From: Tubiluchus corallicola
Taxonomy: Eukaryota; Priapulida; Priapulimorpha; Priapulimorphida; Tubiluchidae
Length of the DNA stretch: 64,000 nucleotides
NCBI GenBank assembly: GCA_030141605.1
Contig: JAQGDQ010000048.1
Coordinates: forward strand, 744,001 to 808,000
Direction: 5' to 3'
Numbering within the stretch: position 1 is the stretch's first letter; each line of letters starts with the position of its first letter. A model generated the notes under the pieces. That model was given only the letters and a program-made list of their open reading frames with translations. It was not told the DNA's origin and ran no database searches. Below are positions 23,150-58,500 of this stretch, in pieces. The position numbers were made by a program, and so were the translations under genes.

Positions 23150-23312
23150 GTAGTAGACATTGAGGCATTAACATTTATAAGAGTATTCCACCCACTCCTA
23201 TCTGCAGCTAACGGCGTAAGTTCTACTCCTAAAGATAGATTTGTTTGAAGCTGTTGCAAATCTTTATTTATCTTAGCTCTCCAAGTTGTTTTTGGTTTGC
23301 CATGTGGTTTAA
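23150..23312 (-). mobile_element. LINE reverse-transcriptase C-terminal relic
   Basis: The minus strand reads KPHGKPKTTWRAKINKDLQQ, then a short linker, then LAADRSGWNTLINV. The R/K-P-x-G-x-P-x-x-x-W...KDL...L..DRS.W...V pattern closes the ORF of many RTE/CR1-like LINEs. It continues without a stop into triplet repeats (the tail). The 5' side is cut by an AAT microsatellite at 23314. Only ~50 codons remain, so it is a dead fragment. Confidence 0.6.
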
Positions 23313-23769
23313 AAATAATAATAATAATAATAACAATAATAACAATAATAATAATAACAATAATAACAACAACAGTAACAATAATAATAATAATAATAAT
23401 AACAGTAATAATAACAATAATAAATGCGTAAAGGAAGACGGTTATTGTAGACGTTGGATAAGATATTCATGGATTGTTGAGACTTTGAAGTAATGTCGTG
23501 GGAAAGGTTTTTTATGAACGATAGCAGACAAAGAAATGACGACTAGGACTTTTTGGTTTGCCATGTGGTTTAAAAAATAAAAATAATAATAATAATAACA
23601 ATAATAATAACAATAAGAACAACGACAGTAACAATAATAATAATAATAATAACAGTAGTAATAACAATAATAAATGCGTAAAGGAAGACTGGATTGTCGA
23701 GACTTTGAAGTAATGTCGTGGGAAAGGTTTTTTTATGAACGATAGCAGACAAAGAAATGACGACTAGGA
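23289..23769. repeat. Tandem duplication (two ~220-260 bp units) with AAT/AAC cores
   Basis: Unit 1 is 23289-23549 and unit 2 is 23550-23769. Each begins TTTTTGGTTTGCCATGTGGT, passes through an imperfect AAT/AAC run (23314-23433; 23579-23673), and ends with the same block (AATGCGTAAAGGAAGAC ... GAGACTTTGAAGTAATGTCG ... AAAGAAATGACGACTAGGA). Unit 2 lacks about 25 bp present after GAAGAC in unit 1. The start of each unit is the LINE relic's edge, so a piece of transposon was duplicated. The array stops about 40 bp before the DMAC2 start codon. Confidence 0.85.
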
Positions 23770-23811
23770 ATTTTCCGATTGGATGTTCCTGGACGAGAGG
23801 CATTTTCTGCA

Positions 23812-26800
23812 ATGGCGGCGCTCGCTAGAAAGGTAATTTTTGACTCTTTATTTTGCTGCTGCGGTATGTTCGTAAACTCATCGTCCTTTTTTATATTAGA
23901 GAATTTTAATTCCTCCTAGGAAACGTAGATTTAACAAGCGAATTTAAGGAATATATACAAATCCTAGTCCCATCTTTTATACAAAACGCCTCTTTTCCTT
24001 CGACCATACTGTTTCCATCGTTCGTGCTGTACTTCGTTACTTGAAACTTGCAAATCGTATTAACTGCCTGCCTATTAACATTACTAACAAGAGTTTTTCC
24101 GTACTTGTTAGCAGTTAAATATCTTGAACAAAATATCATAAATAAACCTTTTGGGCGGTCGTTGTTGAATGTTTGGAAGAAATTAATTAGCCTTTTGATT
24201 TTTTTATTTTATTACCAAGCGGCAAGCCTGCTTATGTGGGACAAGCCATTATGTGATGAAATATATCTGATTTCATAAGCTGTTCTAATTGTTGACAAAA
24301 CTTGTAATGGCCCTATAAATTGGTAAGAAAGAACTAGCCAAAATTATCTAAAGCTTATTTTTGTAAAATGAAACTCAAAGAAACATCAGCAATATGCCAG
24401 GTATTAGGAAAGGTTAATTCATATTAAAAACTTTTTGCAGCCCTTATTAAATATAAAAAAAACTTATAATGAATTATTCGCTTTCCTTTCAAATTTGCTT
24501 GAAAAATTTTCAATACTTTTTACTAAAATCAACTTTACTATTGACTTTATTCTGATTTTAATTCTTTACTGTAGCTATAAAAACAATAGTGATCAGAGTC
24601 CTAGAAAAATTCTTATTTGTCTGTTGTTAAAGCCTGGAAAATTGTTTATAGCTTGCTCTTTTATATTTGTTTTTGTAGTAATGTGAAAATATGATGAAAT
24701 TTGCTGAAGCCTATTGCAGATAGAACTGAAACATGAGAATTAATATAGTTTATTTATCATATTTTTACATTTTCATAATTGAATTCTTTCTATTTGTTTA
24801 TAGATGCTCTGTCCACATTGTGTTCTCCGTACTCAGCTGGTTCTTCCTATTTTTCTAACACTCAAAAGAAACAGGGGGCTCCTCACTTGGCTTGCTGAGA
24901 ACGTAACCGTGTCGAGAGATCAAATGGCCTGGCTGCAGCAACCAATCGATTTGAGTCAGGAGGCTATTCGCAGACGTATCCAAAAAAAGGAATTGAAAGC
25001 AAATATTGAGGGTCAGAAGTAAGTTAATCTCAGTTCGTGTGTTCTCATGAGTACATGTGAGTGTAGCAAAGTGGTACAGTGGCTTGATTTTTTTGCTTAG
25101 CTTTTGAGATTGGTCATTTTGCAAACCCTGTCACAAGTTATAAATCTTACTGGTGCTTACAGTTGTTAATCCATTACATTAATCATGTTACTGATTAATT
25201 AGTTACAACTGTTGTTCACTTAATTCTAATTTAAATCCCGTGAATTCATTTATTTTTGTTCAAGTTAGCTGCAGAATGCTAAGTGTTAATACCTTTATTT
25301 CATAATGACTCAAGCTGAATGGATGGTAAATGCATTAATGTGGTCCAAAAAATTGTGTATTGTACCTGTTGTTTAGTAGGAGTGTTTGGAACAAAATAAT
25401 TTGACATTGTGCATAGTGATTGTGTAAAAAGATGAGATAGTTGATTCTCTATGGTTTTACAAAAAGATTTCTGTTGACTCACTGTCAAGCAAATTTGTAT
25501 AACCCAAGTTTTCTATTGCTGCTACACATCCAGTTGTGAATTGTCAATAACAATTTCATTTTTGTATTGTAATCATTTTGTTTAATAAAATATTACTCAC
25601 CATGAGTTAACCTTTTTGACAAATTTCTTTGAAATCAAGACATATTTTGGTCTTGAGTATTATTAAACTGTGTTCCTTGTATTTCTTATGAGTACTTTTG
25701 TTGTTTTAACTTGTTTTAGACTTAATACTGATAATTATGAGAGACTTGGGCCAGATCTCAATGCTGCACATTTCATTGTTGCTCGTGGCGGAAGTGTTAA
25801 ATTCACTAGCCAAGACAGATGGTATCGTCAAGACCCCAGGACAGGAAGATACTTTCTTCCAGGTAGAATGATGTCTAATGTGTTCGTGGAGGCCATTGAT
25901 GCTTCGAATACTGACTTACGATTTGAGGGTTTTTGTAATTTTAGTAAGTTGTTATATGTTGCTAAATTTTTGAAATTGGTAGTACCTGTTTCATCACTTG
26001 GTTATAACAGTGTGGATATGGTTTTGGATGATGCACTGATGAAGTGATGCAAAAATTTCTCATTTTTTTCCGACCTCTTTTTTCAATTTGTGAACTCTGT
26101 ATTTTATTAGTCTACACATGGCTCTTTTTCTGAAAATATTGTGTAATACATCTTGCATATACTATTGACCATTTCGCTTAATTCTTGAGAATTTTTTATT
26201 CTGTTTATATAATAAGAAGGAGTTACTGTCTGCTCACTTCTATTCAATCATTTTGTTTTGTTAATTTTTTCCTATTTAGTTGAAAAAACTTCATTGGACG
26301 TGCAGGACGAAATAGTTATATAAAAAATTCTGATTTTAATTGCTTGCTTCAGGGAATGAAAAAGTTCAGGGATTTTGAAGTCCAAGTGCACCATTCACAA
26401 GTCCATGTCCAAGTCTGCTGAACTAATGCAAAAAAATGTAGATAGCAAATATAGCATTATTATTATACACTATACAGTATAATAACACAATAGGTAGTTA
26501 ATTATAAATGCAAACAGTGACATTATTTCAACACTTTTATTACATCAAAATGTTTACAATAATTCTAATCCTGCACTGTTCACATTTATATGCAAGATAA
26601 ATTCAGGCAGTGATAAATTTATATGTAAGATAAATTCAGGAATTCTGATGAGAGTGTTGTTCTATGGCTTCTTAGATATACATTTCTTGAGTCCGAGTCT
26701 GAGTTCTAGAAAAACTTGCTCGAGTGCATACGAGTATTATATACTTTGCTTTACAACTGATTTTTTTATAGGAAACATTGAGCTAAAGTGGTTGAGCTTA

Positions 26801-27926
26801 GAGAACTGTATCAATGTTGATGATTGGTGCATTGCCCACTTGTGGCACTGGCGTGACAGTCTCGTGTACTTAAATGTAAGGGGCTGCCCTTTGGTAACTG
26901 AATGTGGACTCGCCTCATTGCATCGACTAAGGTTAGTAAAATTCTGAGAAAGCTTATTGATATGTATTTTCCATGCTTCTTATTTTACCATTGTCAAATT
27001 GCTCTTAGATGTTTAGAATTTTTTCTGGGAGCAAAATAAAGTCTTCAGTGATAATTCTAGGATGCAATTTCAAAATATAGATAATAGCTAATTCCATTAT
27101 TTTATTAGATAGCCTTCGAATGGCTTAAAAAGATTTATTGTTTAAGATGAGCTGGAGCTATATCGCATGTTACACAATACTTAAAATAATTTCCATTATA
27201 TTATAGCTAGGAATATATTATTGTATTAATATCCTTAACTACTAAATTTAACTGAGCACACTAGTAAAAAACTTGCAGCAAAAGTATGGTGAAATTTGGA
27301 CATATTAATGAGATTTTGTTGATATTGTACATTGAACTTTAGAACAGGCTATTTTGTATGCGTTACTATTTTGTATTAAATTATTGAATATAAGATGCTA
27401 AATTCATTTTCTCTAATTTCAGACTTGTTGTCAATAAAGTAATCAACAAAATTAATTTATTAAAACATGAAAACTGTTACTATTCACTGAGACGCCTTTA
27501 CTTTTATTTTTTTGAAGGAAATTGAATCATTTAGTAATGGATGAACTACCTGCAGTGAGTCACCCTCCATTAGTAACTATTTTGATTGAGGAAATGTTGC
27601 CAAAATGTTTAGTCGAAGGTGCTGATTATATAAGCATTGCCGCTGCAGAGGACATGAAAACACAAAGACAATTGGAAGAAACTACTGTACAAACCAAAAT
27701 GCCAAATTTATTGATAAGTGAGCAATCTATTGCCATTGCTGCAGATGTAAAAGAGCCTGAATTGTTAGATAGTGAAGTTTATGGTGATATTGCAAAACCT
27801 GTACATTCAAATGTAGCCGAAAAGCAGCAGCTGGAATCATCAAGTAAAGAAGTAAAGGATGACACACTGGTGAAAGAAAGCCCTTCTAGTCAAAATGCGG
27901 GGAAGCTGCATAAAAGATCTATTTAA
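23812..27926 (+). CDS. DMAC2: Distal membrane-arm assembly component 2 (complex I assembly, LRR protein)
   Basis: Five exons: 23812-23832, 24804-25018, 25720-25943, 26772-26931 and 27518-27926. GT-AG borders and phases agree, giving 342 residues. The family signature follows the order of human DMAC2: ERLGPDLNAAHFIVARGG, RWYRQDPRTGRYFLP, VEAIDASNTDLRFEG, LSLENCINVDDWC, DSLVYLNVRGCPLVTE, LASLHRLRKLNHL, and DELPAVSHPPLVTILIEEML. The central part is a set of irregular leucine-rich repeats of the ATP5S/ATP5SL type. DMAC2 acts in the mitochondrial inner membrane or matrix, helping build the distal membrane arm of respiratory complex I. The N-terminus (MAALARK, then R- and L-rich) fits a mitochondrial targeting sequence. 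The protein is about 85 residues longer than the human one (257). The extra part is a polar, acidic/serine-rich tail (after ~255) without recognised domain. Candidate poly(A) signals are ATTAAA at 28132 and AATAAA at 28376. Confidence 0.93.
23833..24803. other. First intron of DMAC2
   Basis: Runs from donor gtaatt, 21 nt after the start codon, to acceptor tgtttatag. AT-rich and without recognisable content; a 5' intron so close to the start often carries regulatory sites, but none stands out. Confidence 0.6.
25019..25719. other. Second intron of DMAC2
   Basis: Donor gtaagt and acceptor cttgttttag. Nothing recognisable. Confidence 0.7.
25944..27517. other. Third and fourth introns of DMAC2 (25944-26771 and 26932-27517)
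   Basis: Donors gtaagt and gttagt, acceptors ttttttatag and tttttgaag. Apart from the exon between them (26772-26931), the sequence is AT-rich and unremarkable. Confidence 0.65.
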
Positions 27927-29888
27927 TAATAATTTTAGCATTGATAATGCTATTGATATTCTCTAGTAACTTGTACTTGCAAGAAAGCAAGTGTGACAGA
28001 AGTTCAAGTTTTTTTCAGCTATTGATGAGTGCATGTGTGATGAGAATAATTTGTATTGACAATTGTTTAGGCTGTAATTGTTCTTGTCAGTCAGTTATTA
28101 TACCATAAGATTATTTTAGTTATTTTTATAAATTAAACATGAAAATGATGTGTATGAAAAATGTCTGGGAAATTATTCTCCTCTTCTTCCATCTTGTTGT
28201 TTCTCTTTCTGTAGCTTTTTAACAACATCTCCGTAGCGGCACAGTCAACTGCTTTATTAAGGTAGCCAAGAAGAAAAGGTGTGTTAGTAAGATTTGACAG
28301 TTTAACACATTAATAGTTTAGTAGTATTTTGTGTATTTGCTGATATATTTTTATTATTTTAAGATCAATAGAGACAATAAAAGTTAAAAGTTAATGAAAA
28401 TCCAACTGTGCAGTATGGTGAAATTATCGAGTTACCAAAATAGCATGAAATATAAGAGAAATTGATTTATTTAACAGTGTGATAAATTACTTATTACAGT
28501 AGAATGTAGAGGAAAACTCAGCAATTAAGACAACTATATTTATATGACTCATACGATTTGAAAAATATAAGTTGTATAGATTATTAAAATCTGTTTAGTA
28601 AATGCAACATACATTGCAAAATAACTGCAAAATAATTAAAATGAATTTCAGAAACCTAACAAAGTTACATCAAAACAATTATTACTGCCCATGTAGTTGT
28701 GTGGAGTGTAAATAAAAGGAAAATATCTATTTACACATCAGACATTAATTTATTATGTGTAATTAATTACTATTTGACGTAACAAGTTAGCGTTAGAACA
28801 TCTTGCGGATATATTTCGTGAATTTGCTGGTATATTGTCAAATATTCCTGTTTTGCGCAATAGGTGGCAGTACGTAATCATTTCAAAATGAGTAATGCAC
28901 ACGAAGCTGCAGTAGTCAACGATTCTTTAATTTTCTATACAATTTTGACAAAAAAACCCTCACCAGGCGTAACTATATCATCTCATGCGATCGTTCGGTG
29001 TCTCATTTAACTTTTTTTTGCAAAGTTTCACTGCAGGAATTATTTAGGCCTAAATAGTTCCGACGGACCTTGAATTCAACTTCCAGTATTGAAGGCGTCG
29101 TTTAGTGGGCGTGTATGAAAGGCGTGGCTAAATTACGAGCTCATTTCTCGTTCATCTAAGAAACCACATGCGTAGTTAGTTATATGGTGTTGCAAGCGCT
29201 TTTAAGAAATTTACTTTCTAACTTAATTCGTATTATAATTGCGCGAATTAGAAACAAAATAAGAAAATGAAGCAGAAATTTCTAAATACCTAATATAAAT
29301 TTGATAGGATTTATAATTATTATAATTTAATTTTTTTAATCATTAAAATTTCAAATTTTATAGGTAAATTTTCTTTTAAAAACTGATGGAGTGTTTATGT
29401 TTGTGATATAAAAATTGTTATTCAATTATTTGTCACTAATGTTTTTGTGGATTTTTACAATGTATTAGTTATTAATAATTTACTCAATATTTTACTTTTA
29501 TTGTTGAAATTTTTTAGTTTTTATTCATTCATTCTTAACCCTACTTTTTAAAAAAAAATGCTAATTATATTTGACTGATCATAACTGTGCAAAACAGTCT
29601 TGCGGCGGCAAGTTTATGAAATTTAATGTTTTTATTTTTAGCAAACGTTTTTAATAAATAAGCTTTCCGTAAAAATGGTAATCGAATAAAAATATTCTGG
29701 TACCTATTTATTGCACACGGAATCTGAAAACCATGTAACATTCAAGGGTTTTTAGGATTGTTTTGTGATTTTTTAAATATCTTTCCAAAATATTTCCGTT
29801 TTCAGCCGTCGCTTAATGCTCTTTCTTTGTCTCACTGTAATTTACTGGCGCAACCAGACGCGCGTGTGAGCAGATCGAGCTCGAACTT

Positions 29889-29939
29889 TGATTGATTGGT
29901 TATTAGCGTTGCCATGACAACGGGGTTGCTGATTGACAG
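29889..29939 (+). promoter_or_regulatory. MEIS upstream cluster: PBX/HOX-like site, X-box, PBX-MEIS decamer
   Basis: Three known transcription-factor motifs lie within 51 bp, 318-368 bp before the MEIS start codon. TGATTGATTGG (29889-29899) is a PBX/HOX-type repeat ending in an inverted CCAAT box (ATTGG). GTTGCCATGACAAC (29908-29921) is an RFX X-box palindrome, off by one base from perfect. TGATTGACAG (29930-29939) is the canonical composite site for a PBX-MEIS/PREP heterodimer. The matches are read directly; function is inferred from the known specificities. The last site is what the product of the downstream gene would bind with PBX, pointing to auto- or cross-regulation. Confidence 0.7.
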
Positions 29940-30180
29940 CCGGAGAGGAATCCCTTGGCAGGGTTGGACATGGAGTGTTTCTGACGGGTAGACGGTGCAC
30001 GTACTACCTGAGCGTATGTAAACTTTGCAGCGAGATGTGGCAAGCCATCACTATCAGTCTTGATCAAATTCAACCGTCTTGTACTTGACATGTGATCAAA
30101 TTGTGTTGGATATGCAGCACCTACTGTAGAATATTTGGTACTGTACAGTGCGTCCGTGCTGGATTGTTGACAATATCAAA

Positions 30181-30231
30181 ATGAGTTGTGTACAAACGCG
30201 TGTTGAATATTGTTTGTATTTGTGTTATTGA
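30181..30231 (+). promoter_or_regulatory. Short upstream open reading frame in the MEIS 5' leader
   Basis: ATG at 30181 (context AAAATGA) opens a 16-codon frame ending in TGA at 30229-30231, 25 nt before the main MEIS ATG at 30257. If the transcript starts upstream of 30181, ribosomes would meet this frame first, so it could lower MEIS translation. Transcript start is unknown. Confidence 0.4.
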
Positions 30232-30256
30232 TAACGCGGCGTAGTTTATAGAAACA

Positions 30257-54477
<24,221 letters not shown>

Positions 54478-55304
54478 GTAAGTAAAATATTAGAGTAATA
54501 ATAAATAGAATGACCACTCACCGCTGATATCACACAGTTAAACCATGGAATATATCTTTAACCCTTAACTACTATTCACTCAACACGTGGTTAACGAATT
54601 GTGGTCAAAAAGCGTGTATTAACAGGTGTCATTATGAAGATTTGTGCTTTGATGCTACCAATATAATCCACAGTTTAACAATGATGTAAGGACTATTGTA
54701 TGCATTGTTTTTTAAGCTAAGAAAAATTACGCAAGTATAAAAATGTGCTAAGTGTTGTAATGTTGTTGTATTTGTAACATTTTCAAATTGTTATTTAAAT
54801 TATATAATAACACAATACAAGTGTGTTATCTATCAATAAACAATAAAAAATTATCAGTTATCAATGATACATTTTATGCAAATTTTTGTTAAGGTTTTTG
54901 GAACTGGAAGCTTTTTTTGTGCACCTATGTGGTATTCTTTAGCTGCCAAAGATACAGTTTCAAGTATTTAAACTAGTCATTTTATAAATAGATGTGCAGC
55001 CTATAATACCTAGTGTATTAGCTACTGATATATAGGTTTATAATTCTCATTTCGGAGATTCTGACTAATGAAGCTTTACTTTAAAAATTGGTGAGGTTAG
55101 GTGAAATAAACATCGAAAACTAGCTAGATCGTTGATTTTTTTGAACACTTTTTATCAAAGACATGTTTGTTTCATTTACTTTCATCCATTCTAAAATTGC
55201 CAAGTCCATAAGTAAAAAAGACAGTAGGTTGCCCTATATCATCTATAAATATAACATTTATGCTGGCTCTATGTGGCAAGCCAAATGTTCATCATAGGAA
55301 ATAC

Positions 55305-55595
55305 TGCTTTTCTGAGCAAAGCCTCCCTGGAAAAAAATCAGGTTTTGCTACTAAAACTGTGGTTTTCTGAGCAAACTTGACATAAAAGTAATACCCATGA
55401 TTTCTGCAGTGAAACTAGGGCGTAGCATCAAAACATGGTTTCTGATAAACTATTGCTTCTGTGCAAAACATGGGATTGCTGAGTGAGAGTATTGTTTAAC
55501 AGCAAAATCCATGATTTCTGAGCAAAACCAGGGTACCACTGACAATACCTAGGATCTGTGGAACGAAACTAAGGTTTTGCTCAGAAAAATCTATT
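55305..55595. repeat. Degenerate repeat of TTTCTGAGCAAAACCATG-type units
   Basis: Variants of TTTCTGAGCAAA recur at about 55308, 55364, 55438, 55474 and 55515, each linked to (A)AACCATGG or AACATGG, and once inverted (GGTTTTGCTCAGAAAA at about 55573). Spacing varies from about 35 to 75 bp. It looks like an old decayed minisatellite. Confidence 0.6.
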
Positions 55596-58500
55596 CTTTA
55601 TAGTTTAGTAGAATCTTGTAAAGTATGTTAGGTTCTCTATGTATACTGGAGAGATAATAATTCAATATGACATCTGGCCAGGATCAACAGGAACAAATTC
55701 CATTTGGAGTTCATGTTCCCAGTAATCCAGATTCAAGGATATACAAGTCGACATGTACAGCAATCCCACACCACAGGGCGAAGTTCTGGATAGTAAATGC
55801 ATGAGTAAGTGCAAGGAGGAAGTAGACCCAACATTGAAACACTAAACTTTGATTAGGCAGATAGAGTTGCAGATCTCAGATCTCATCAAAATGGTTTAAT
55901 AAAAGCTTTTGTAAGACCATCAGGCTGTTGAAAGTGCATTAGTGCCCCAAGGAAAAATTGTTAGATCTTGTTTAAGATTTGGATTTACCTTATGCCATCG
56001 AAATGTTCAGATATTTCTAATCCCGATTTAAACTTTAACCGATGTAATTTTGATAATATCACGAGAAGTAAAAATAATTTTGATGTGATAGTTTTGAACG
56101 ATTTGTGGTGTCTTCTGCTACACGCAATTACATTTTGTTTGAAGAAATTCATAATATAACTACATTAAGTGTCTAGATATTTCCATTTCCACCATCACGT
56201 GAGGGACCATTGTTAGCTGATTATACCCCCGCAGGTAAAGCGATCATCTTCTTTGGTTGCTCAATCTGGACTGAGATTAAAACGTGAGATAGGGAAATCG
56301 TTGTGGACAGAAGTTTGCCAAAATGGCCGTCGATTTTATTGTTTATTAACCGATCGTTGAACGATGTTCGCGCCTTTGTGTCGCGCAAGTTGGCACAATG
56401 GAAATGTGCATGTGTGAGTTCAGATGCATGAAGAAAGGGTTGATGCTAACCGTAGGCGTCCTAATTTTGGCGCCGTAGCTTTTATAAAAGTTCAAAGCTT
56501 TTGAAGGTTCTGAAATAATTTGACCAATGGCTGATTTTAGAAATAGGCGAAGTTCAAAATGGTGAGCTAATACAGCAGTTCTTAATAACCCTAAGTTAGC
56601 AATTGTACAATTTGCATTTACTGTGTCAACTTCCTGATGCAATTGAAAAAAACTATTTTTAAACATTCATTCCGAAACTAGTACGTCGCCCTAAAGTCGT
56701 AAGTTCAAAATTTTTGTTTGCACCAACAGAGCATAATTAATTTTAGCTGTAATAGTGTGACGTTTTGAGCTAGTCCATGAAGTTCCTTCAACGATGTTAC
56801 AGAGTATGGCTTTAATTTGGAAAACAAGTAATCTCATACCTCTAGATGGCTTATTCAGGCTGAGTGTTTGAGGAAAGTTTGAAATAACTGATTTGGCCCA
56901 TATTAATTACTTCACAACTCTTACGTGATAGATGTTAATTTATGACTTTTAACTTCCTTTTCATTTGTTCTGCTTTCCTTTGTTTTCTTTAAAAATTCAT
57001 ACAAACACAAACTAAAACGCTACCTTGTAATATGCAGCCGCTTACCGTTGCCATTGGCTTATTTTACCATCACACAAGAAGACAATTTCATAACCGTAAA
57101 CCAGTCGAACCTCCTCCATTACAATGGTGGCCCTGCAGGAATCCCCTAGATCCTCCGATTGAGAGAGAGCCCACCAGATGGTTGCTCTTTTAGTACCGGG
57201 TAACAAGTTGAGTGGTACCCCCGCTGGGATTTCAGCTGCATTCTAGTATGAAACTTAAGAAAGTATATTACCAGGATTTAATTAAAACTGTTCATCAACT
57301 TTAGAAATATTTTTTTATAGCTGGAAACTTATATATTACTTAAAAATGTGCACCGAGGTAGTGTAGCATGGTGTGATTAGGCTTGATATGGTGTGTGCAA
57401 TCTGGCGATGAAAGTAATGTTTGGGGCTCTGCATATTAGTGTTTGACCCACGTGTCCTGCCATTTTACTGTAACTTCTGACCCGTGTGGGGCCGTGACGT
57501 ATTAGGCTGGTACTAGTGGCATCAAAATACCCTACTGTGTGACTGTTTTTAACCTTGATATAGATTATTTATGATTTCTGTTGATGAATTGTTTCTTTTT
57601 GAAATTTTGTAAGTCTTATATTCGCGTTCGTGATGCATTTAAGAACGTACGCTGTTCATGCTGGTTCTTAACATGTATGATGTCAAGAAATAACTAAAAA
57701 CCAGGTCTAAATTTTAAACCACTTTATGAATCTTTTTTGAGGTCCACGTACTGTGATGAAACATAAAACAGCCAGGTAAATATGTTAAAAATTTATCCCA
57801 CCCACTCTTTGTATACATTATAAAAATCTTTGGTTTATAATTTTCCACCAATCGTTTAGATATAAGAAATTTAAATAGGTTTTTCACCGTGTTTTAATGT
57901 TTTTGTTTAAACATGTCTGACCTGGCCTTTTATAATAAACTGTCATTTCATATTTGTTATAGTAAATAAACCACGCAGTCTTATCAGATTACGATTAACA
58001 TGTGTAATTTTTGCTACAAATCCCCTATTAGAAATCTTGATTTTAATTATGCATTGAATTTTAATTTGATGTATGTATCGATTTGTTAATTTCACCAGAA
58101 GTCGTTATGGGGGGACTTTTTCAGAAATAACTAATTTCTGTTTTCTAAAATTATAATATAAATTTGCGTGTTACTTTCCGTTTGTTTATGTTTGGCTTTT
58201 GTTCTATATTTCTTATATTTCTTTATTTTTTCTTTCTTTTTCATGCCTTTTCTATATTTTGTTCATTAATAGTCAATTGGCATTTTAACATTTTGTATTA
58301 ATTTGGCATGGAAGAAATTTATTTTAAACACACGTACATGTTATTTGGTATAAAGTTTTAATTCAGTAACGGTGGCATGGAGTGCATCTTCTGTCTGGCA
58401 TGCATCATATTGTGTATTTAAGAATGACTTTGTCGAACGATTAGTTGTCTTGTTGTTGCTGTTGTTTTCTGCAGCTGCTTTGCCAAGAATATTAGTTTAA

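Larger units (their letters stand above)
27927..30256. other. Intergenic region, DMAC2 to MEIS, including MEIS promoter and 5' UTR
   Basis: The left third holds the DMAC2 3' UTR and a possible minus-strand small reading frame (see findings). From about 28,850 the GC content rises, with GTGGGCGTG and GGCGTGGC boxes at 29,106-29,135. The MEIS regulatory cluster sits at 29889-29939, and a 16-codon upstream open frame at 30181-30231. Confidence 0.6.

Noticed and set aside
57061-57240. GC-richer patch as a possible MEIS homeodomain exon
   Set aside because: None of its three frames gives the homeodomain core (WFINARRR or PYPSEEQK-like motifs), and each is interrupted.
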